The notes under the pieces: generated by a model | Databases searched by the model: none | Told to the model about the DNA's origin: nothing | What the model saw: only the letters and a program-made list of their open reading frames with translations | NCBI GenBank assembly: GCA_017305925.1 | Contig: JAFKJW010000092.1 | Span: 1-41,498, forward strand | Source of the DNA: Hyphomicrobiales bacterium | GTDB lineage: Bacteria > Pseudomonadota > Alphaproteobacteria > Rhizobiales > Rhizobiaceae | Reading direction: 5' to 3' | Length of the DNA stretch: 41,498 bases | Shown: positions 36,745 to 41,498 of the stretch, piece after piece | How the letters are laid out: every line of letters starts with the position of its first letter | Numbering within the stretch: position 1 is the stretch's first letter | Program-made: the position numbers and the translations under genes

Positions 36745-36773
36745 TTGACAAACGGCCGGTTGCCTTCTAGGGC
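36745..36773 (+). promoter_or_regulatory. Promoter of the DEAD-box helicase gene
   Basis: A perfect -35 TTGACA (36745-36750), a 17-base spacer and TAGGGC (36768-36773). The predicted leader is about 75 bases. Confidence 0.5.
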
Positions 36774-36853
36774 ACCGCACAATACCAAAGGCGGGTGACG
36801 CTTGGCGCCCGACGCGCTTTTCAGCGCAGCACCCCGCAGATACGCGAGACACC

Positions 36854-38365
<1,512 letters not shown>

Positions 38366-38373
38366 GGCGCTCC

Positions 38374-38396
38374 GGCAGCTCAGGACCTGCCTTTTT
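38374..38396 (+). terminator. Probable terminator of the helicase gene
   Basis: Stem GGCAG / CTGCC with an eight-base loop followed by TTTTT. It overlaps the 3' end of the convergent tfoX-like gene. Confidence 0.5.
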
Positions 38397-38712
38397 CGGA
38401 CCTCAGCGCCGCGGCGTAGGATTTCCGCGCCCAGCTTTCCATTTCGCCCGGATCGTCGGACGCGCCGTCCGGCAGGCTCCAATACGGCATGGCAACCTGC
38501 TTGCCGTGCCGCGATCCGGTGTAGGTCCATTGGCGGCATCCGGCCGCCGCCAGTTCCGCGCCGAATTCCGCATCCGCCTTCAGCATCAGTTCGTCGTGCA
38601 GCTCGATGGCGATGATGACGCCGTTGTGGTAGATGCCCTTCCCGCCGAAGAGCCGAGTGATCCGGACCGGGCCCAAACCGGAAAACAGATCCTCGATCGC
38701 GTCGTTATCCAT
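38380..38712 (-). CDS. TfoX/Sxy N-terminal domain protein
   Basis: A 110-residue single-domain protein (DNDAIEDLFSGLGPVRITRLFGGKGIYHNGVIIAIELHDELMLK) matching the TfoX N-terminal family, with PYWSLPDGASDDPGEMESWARKSYAAAL near the C-terminus. In Haemophilus and Vibrio the longer Sxy/TfoX proteins activate competence genes with CRP. Short alphaproteobacterial members lack the C-terminal domain, and their role is unknown. Convergent with the helicase gene and divergent from the GFA gene. Confidence 0.88.
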   Translation of the reverse strand: MDNDAIEDLFSGLGPVRITRLFGGKGIYHNGVIIAIELHDELMLKADAEFGAELAAAGCRQWTYTGSRHGKQVAMPYWSLPDGASDDPGEMESWARKSYAAALRSEKGRS

Positions 38713-38786
38713 GTTTTCCGGCTCCTTGCGGCAACTGATCGGTGTCGGGCGAGTTTGCGTTGGACACGAGGCGAAAGGAAGCGCCG

Positions 38787-39284
38787 ATGCCTGTCCTCCT
38801 GAAGGGTTCCTGCCGTTGCGGCGCGGTCGCTTTCGAAGTCGACAGCCACACCCCGGCGCCCTACCAGCTTTGCTATTGCTCGATCTGCCGCAAGCAGCAG
38901 GGCGGTGGCGGCTATGCGATCAATCTCGGAGCCGTCTTCGAAACGCTGAAAATCACCGGTAAGCGCCATCTCGGCGTCTATCGCGCCGAAATTCAGGACG
39001 ACGAGCATCCGCATTGCGAAGTATCCACCGGCGAGCGGAATTTCTGCCGGAAATGCGGATCGGCGCTCTGGCTCTACGATCCGACATGGCCGGAACTGGT
39101 CCATCCCTTCGCCTCGGCGATCGATGGCGATCTGCCCAGGCCGCCGCAGCGCACGCATCTCATGCTCAAATACAAGGCGCCCTGGGCGGAGCCGAACATC
39201 GCGAAGGGTGATCTGGCCTTCGATGTCTATCCGAAGGAGTCCATCGCCGACTGGCACCGGCGAAATGGGATGTGGATCGATTGA
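38787..39284 (+). CDS. GFA family zinc protein
   Basis: A 165-residue protein of the glutathione-dependent formaldehyde-activating (GFA)/CENP-V family. The zinc ligands are seen in GSCRCGAVAFEV, CYCSICRKQQGGG and FCRKCGSALWLYD. ATG 38787 (MPVLLKGSCRCG) has AAGGA eight bases upstream and is preferred over the start at 38742. Apart from Gfa of Paracoccus, whose enzymatic role is itself disputed, the substrates of these proteins are unknown. A bidirectional terminator follows directly. Confidence 0.9.
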   Translation: MPVLLKGSCRCGAVAFEVDSHTPAPYQLCYCSICRKQQGGGGYAINLGAVFETLKITGKRHLGVYRAEIQDDEHPHCEVSTGERNFCRKCGSALWLYDPTWPELVHPFASAIDGDLPRPPQRTHLMLKYKAPWAEPNIAKGDLAFDVYPKESIADWHRRNGMWID

Positions 39285-39287
39285 CCT

Positions 39288-39319
39288 GCGAAAAACCCCG
39301 CTGAAACGGGGTTTTTCGC
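39288..39319. terminator. Bidirectional rho-independent terminator
   Basis: Thirteen-base stem GCGAAAAACCCCG / CGGGGTTTTTCGC with loop CTGAAA, providing a T-run in both directions. It lies between the convergent GFA and DUF2171 genes. Confidence 0.92.
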
Positions 39320-39335
39320 ACTGCATCGGATGCGG

Positions 39336-39593
39336 TTACATTGCCGAGCGATCGCCTTCCTGCTCGAACGTCACCGCGACGTCCGAATTCGCGGACAGCC
39401 AGACCTTCCCGTCCTGCACCTCCGCAACAAGGCTCAGCGGCATGTAGTGATGATGGCCGTTATGGGAGCCCATGCCGCTATCGGCCTTGGTCAGCTTGAT
39501 GCGATCGCCTTCGACGCGGTCCACCGTTCCGACATGGACGCCGTCAGCGCCCACGATCTCGGCATGCTCCTGGATTTTGCTGGCATCGAACAT
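39336..39593 (-). CDS. DUF2171 domain protein
   Basis: An 85-residue protein (MFDASKIQEHAEIVGADGVHVG, then TVDRVEGDRIKLTKADSG) with a PRC-barrel-like beta pattern and a His-rich segment (GSHNGHHHYMP). The ATG at 39593 has a strong GGAGG seven bases upstream. DUF2171 proteins are small alphaproteobacterial proteins of unknown function, often linked to stress conditions. It lies downstream of sufA on the same strand with 100 bases between. Confidence 0.86.
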   Translation of the reverse strand: MFDASKIQEHAEIVGADGVHVGTVDRVEGDRIKLTKADSGMGSHNGHHHYMPLSLVAEVQDGKVWLSANSDVAVTFEQEGDRSAM

Positions 39594-39693
39594 AAGAGGG
39601 CCTCCTCTGTTGGGAGACAGGAAAACGCCGGGCCGGGTCCATGGATGCATCGGCAGCGAAAAAATACCCGCCTTCAGGCCGCCCGAGTTGACG

Positions 39694-40080
39694 TCACGCC
39701 GCGCTCTGCGCCCTCGCCTCCGCGAGAGCCTTGAGGTCCGCGGGCTTCAGTTCCACCGATTCGCCGCAACCGCAGGCCGAGCTCTCGTTGGGGTTGCGGA
39801 AGGTGAAGCCGGTGCGCAGCGTGGTCGCCTCGAAGTCCATCTCCGTGCCGAGCAGGAAGAGCGCGGCCTCCGGCGCGACCCAGACATGCGCGCCATCGCG
39901 CTCGACATGGTCGTCCTTGGGATTGGGCTGGGTGACGAGGTCGACGGTGTATTCCATGCCGGCGCAGCCGCCCTTGCGGATGCCGAGCCGCACGCCGACG
40001 GCCTCGTCGCGCGTTTCGACGATCTCGCGGACGCGCTCGGCTGCCTTTTCGGTCAAGGTAATGACCGTGAAACGTCCCAT
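39694..40080 (-). CDS. sufA: Iron-sulfur cluster assembly A-type carrier (SufA/ErpA family)
   Basis: A 128-residue A-type carrier. The three conserved cysteines are in IRKGGCAGMEY and the C-terminal SSACGCGESVEL, which bind and pass on an Fe-S cluster. VITLTEKAAERVREIVE opens the family domain. It closes the suf gene group, whose sufS and sufT genes lie upstream on the same strand. Here it is separated from sufT by an oppositely oriented DUF1236 gene and probably has its own promoter in the 186-base gap upstream. Confidence 0.94.
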   Translation of the reverse strand: MGRFTVITLTEKAAERVREIVETRDEAVGVRLGIRKGGCAGMEYTVDLVTQPNPKDDHVERDGAHVWVAPEAALFLLGTEMDFEATTLRTGFTFRNPNESSACGCGESVELKPADLKALAEARAQSAA

Positions 40081-40210
40081 TCGAAGTCTCCATTCATGGC
40101 GGACCGAAGGCCGCTGAACGATCTTATCCTACCTTAATCTGGTGGGCTTTGCGACCGTCTGCAAGGCAGCGGCCCCCATGCGGCACGGGCCGCCGTCGGC
40201 GGCTCTCCCG

Positions 40211-40235
40211 GGAACTTTCCGCGGGGTTCCCGGTT
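40211..40235 (+). promoter_or_regulatory. EcfG-type (general stress sigma) promoter candidate
   Basis: GGAAC (40211-40215), 18 bases, then TT (40234-40235) matches the GGAAC-N18/19-TT pattern of RpoE2/EcfG promoters in rhizobia. The -35 half also forms an inverted repeat CCGGGAAC / GTTCCCGG (40209-40216 and 40226-40233), so an alternative reading as an operator is possible. It lies 32 bases before the DUF1236 start. Confidence 0.45.
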
Positions 40236-40266
40236 TGGTTGGACCGCAACAACGAGGAACGATCCC

Positions 40267-40590
40267 ATGAAGATGCGCACTTTCCTGATCGCCGCCTATG
40301 GCGGCCTGCTCATGATGTCGGCGGGCATCGCCGCCGCCGACACCGTCGTCGTCAGCCCCGAGGACGAGACGATCATCCGCGAATATGTGGTCAAGAACCC
40401 GGTCGATCCTATCGAGTTGCCCAGCGACTATCAGGTCGTCGTCGGGTCGGAACTGCCGGACAGCGTAACACTCACCCGGATCGAATCCTCCGACCTGAAG
40501 CGCCATTACGAATATGTCCGTTACGGCGACCAGATCCTCCTGATCGACCCGGACACCCGCAGGATCGTCGACATCCTGGAGAAGCAGTAG
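40267..40590 (+). CDS. DUF1236 family exported protein
   Basis: A 107-residue protein with a signal peptide (MKMRTFLIAAYGGLLMMSAGIAAA) and a short mature domain. EDETIIREYVVKNPVDPI, VVGSELPDSVTLTRI and YVRYGDQILLIDPDTRRIVDIL match DUF1236, a small beta-rich periplasmic domain found in Rhizobiales. GAGGAACGATCCC before the ATG gives a ribosome binding site. It is oriented against the suf genes on both sides. The function is unknown; a possible general-stress promoter lies upstream. Confidence 0.88.
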   Translation: MKMRTFLIAAYGGLLMMSAGIAAADTVVVSPEDETIIREYVVKNPVDPIELPSDYQVVVGSELPDSVTLTRIESSDLKRHYEYVRYGDQILLIDPDTRRIVDILEKQ

Positions 40591-40615
40591 CCTGTGACGG
40601 CCGACAAAACGAGAG

Positions 40616-40638
40616 GCGCCGCGGCGTGCTTGCGGCGC
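40616..40638 (-). terminator. Probable terminator between sufT and DUF1236
   Basis: Stem GCGCCGC / GCGGCGC with a nine-base loop. On the minus strand it is followed after a few bases by CGTTTTG. Confidence 0.4.
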
Positions 40639-40652
40639 TTCCGTGCAGCCGG

Positions 40653-41054
40653 TCAATACCACCCGACCGCAATCTGCGCCTCTTCGGACATGCGGTCGGG
40701 TGTCCACGGCGGATCGAACACCATGTTCACCTCGACATCCGAAACGCCTTCGACGGCGCCGACGGCGTTCTGCACCCAGCCCGGCATCTCGCCCGCTACC
40801 GGGCAGCCCGGCGCGGTCAGCGTCATGTCGATCCTGACCGTCCGGTCGTCCTCGATGTCGATCTTGTAGATCAGGCCGAGCTCGTAGATGTCGGCGGGAA
40901 TTTCCGGATCGTAGACCGTCTTCAGCGCGCCGACGATGTCGTCGGTGAGGCGAGCCAGTTCGTCCGGAGGAATGGCCGAAACCGCGCTGCCGCCCATCTC
41001 GGTGGGTCCTCCGGCGTTGTCCGTCTTTGCAAGAGCATCGTCCATCGCAGTCAT
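40653..41054 (-). CDS. sufT: SUF system assembly protein SufT (DUF59/MIP18 family)
   Basis: A 133-residue protein with the DUF59 core VGALKTVYDPEIPADIYELGLIYKIDI, TLTAPGCPVAGEMPGWVQNAV and VNMVFDPPWTPDRMSEEA. The Cys in APGCP is the conserved one. SufT helps Fe-S cluster maturation, especially under high demand. The ATG at 41054 overlaps the sufS stop (ATGA), showing translational coupling, and gives a slightly acidic N-terminal extension before the domain. A longer frame to 41183 only shadows sufS. Confidence 0.93.
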   Translation of the reverse strand: MTAMDDALAKTDNAGGPTEMGGSAVSAIPPDELARLTDDIVGALKTVYDPEIPADIYELGLIYKIDIEDDRTVRIDMTLTAPGCPVAGEMPGWVQNAVGAVEGVSDVEVNMVFDPPWTPDRMSEEAQIAVGWY

Positions 41055-41498
41055 CCAAAGAATTTCCGGGCTTTTTCCAGCGCTTCGGCCAGCGCGTCGA
41101 CCTCGGCCAGCGTGTTGTACATGCCGAAGGACGCCCTGCATGTGGACGTGACCCCGAAGCGTTTCAACAGCGGCTGGGCACAATGGGTGCCAGCGCGGAC
41201 GGCAACGCCTTGCCTGTCGATCACCATCGACACGTCATGCGCATGGATGCCCTGCAGTTCGAACGAGACGATGGCGCCCTTGCCTGGCGCGTCGCCAAAG
41301 ATGCGCAGCGAGTTGATGGCGCGCAGCCGCTCATGCGCGTAAGTCTTGAGGTCCGCCTCGTGCGCGGCGATGCGCTCGCGGCCTATCTTTTCCATGTAAT
41401 CGAGCGCCGCGCCCAGTCCGATCGCCTGCACGATCGGCGGCGTGCCGGCCTCGAAGCGGTGCGGCGGATCGTTGTAGGTGACGATGTCCTCCGTCACC
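41051..41498 (-). CDS. sufS: Cysteine desulfurase SufS, C-terminal part
   Basis: The 149 C-terminal residues of a class-V PLP-dependent cysteine desulfurase; the 5' part lies beyond the right edge. Visible are TYNDPPHRFEAGTPPI (with the substrate-binding Arg/Phe region), the small domain, and the active-site loop RAGTHCAQPLL with the persulfide-forming Cys. The last residues read ALEKARKFFG. SufS supplies sulfur for Fe-S cluster assembly on SufBCD. Coupled to sufT by an ATGA overlap. Confidence 0.95.
   Translation of the reverse strand, partial: VTEDIVTYNDPPHRFEAGTPPIVQAIGLGAALDYMEKIGRERIAAHEADLKTYAHERLRAINSLRIFGDAPGKGAIVSFELQGIHAHDVSMVIDRQGVAVRAGTHCAQPLLKRFGVTSTCRASFGMYNTLAEVDALAEALEKARKFFG

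Overview
The window is GC-rich chromosomal DNA from an alphaproteobacterium of the order Hyphomicrobiales (Rhizobiales), most likely a Phyllobacteriaceae/Mesorhizobium-like genus. The inference rests on gene content and order: divK-pleD next to a DUF3572 gene, an exoR-type Sel1 regulator, the pcm-tolC-popZ-valS block, the aroQ-accB-accC-aat block, and the end of a suf operon. It also rests on a short inverted repeat at 9907-9951 that I recognise as a common rhizobial intergenic element. I could run no database search, so genus level is inference.

Layout. 1-6725 (minus) is a carbohydrate-type ABC transporter operon: binding protein, two permeases, a 69-residue membrane protein, two ATPases, then a sugar-nucleotide-type epimerase running off the left edge. 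The binding-protein gene is frameshifted. 7110-11115 is a regulated metabolic cassette: a TetR repressor divergent from a Tm-1-like (UPF0261) protein, a PEP-hydrolase-like TIM barrel and a zinc alcohol dehydrogenase. 11153-14212 holds signalling genes (pleD, divK, DUF3572, exoR). 14832-22438 holds a FadL-type porin, valS, popZ, a tolC with an internal deletion, and pcm. 

22513-27962 is the accessory region: tRNA-Cys, a small membrane protein, tRNA-Asn, and an 802-residue DUF4214/RTX-like surface protein. The surface-protein gene lies between tRNA-Asn and a second copy of that tRNA's 3' half (23183-23227 and 26458-26502), which is the layout of an integrated element. Beyond the repeat are small proteins and a LprI-like protein. 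28174-33676 (plus) is housekeeping: aroQ, accB, accC, aat, two small genes, map, radC. 33756-41498 holds tig, tRNA-Thr, nadK, a DEAD-box helicase, tfoX-like, GFA-family and DUF2171 genes, sufA, a DUF1236 gene facing against the suf genes, sufT, and the 3' part of sufS.

The most interesting points are these: (i) the tRNA-Asn-flanked island with a single large secreted-protein gene and no integrase; (ii) the Tm-1-like split pair under what looks like a compact divergent promoter with one palindrome covering both -10 boxes and an apparently leaderless tetR; (iii) two independent coding disruptions (binding protein and tolC), either real decay or assembly faults; (iv) two FadR/GntR-type palindromes in front of the ABC operon; (v) a DUF1236 gene with a general-stress (EcfG-type) promoter placed inside the suf operon on the opposite strand.
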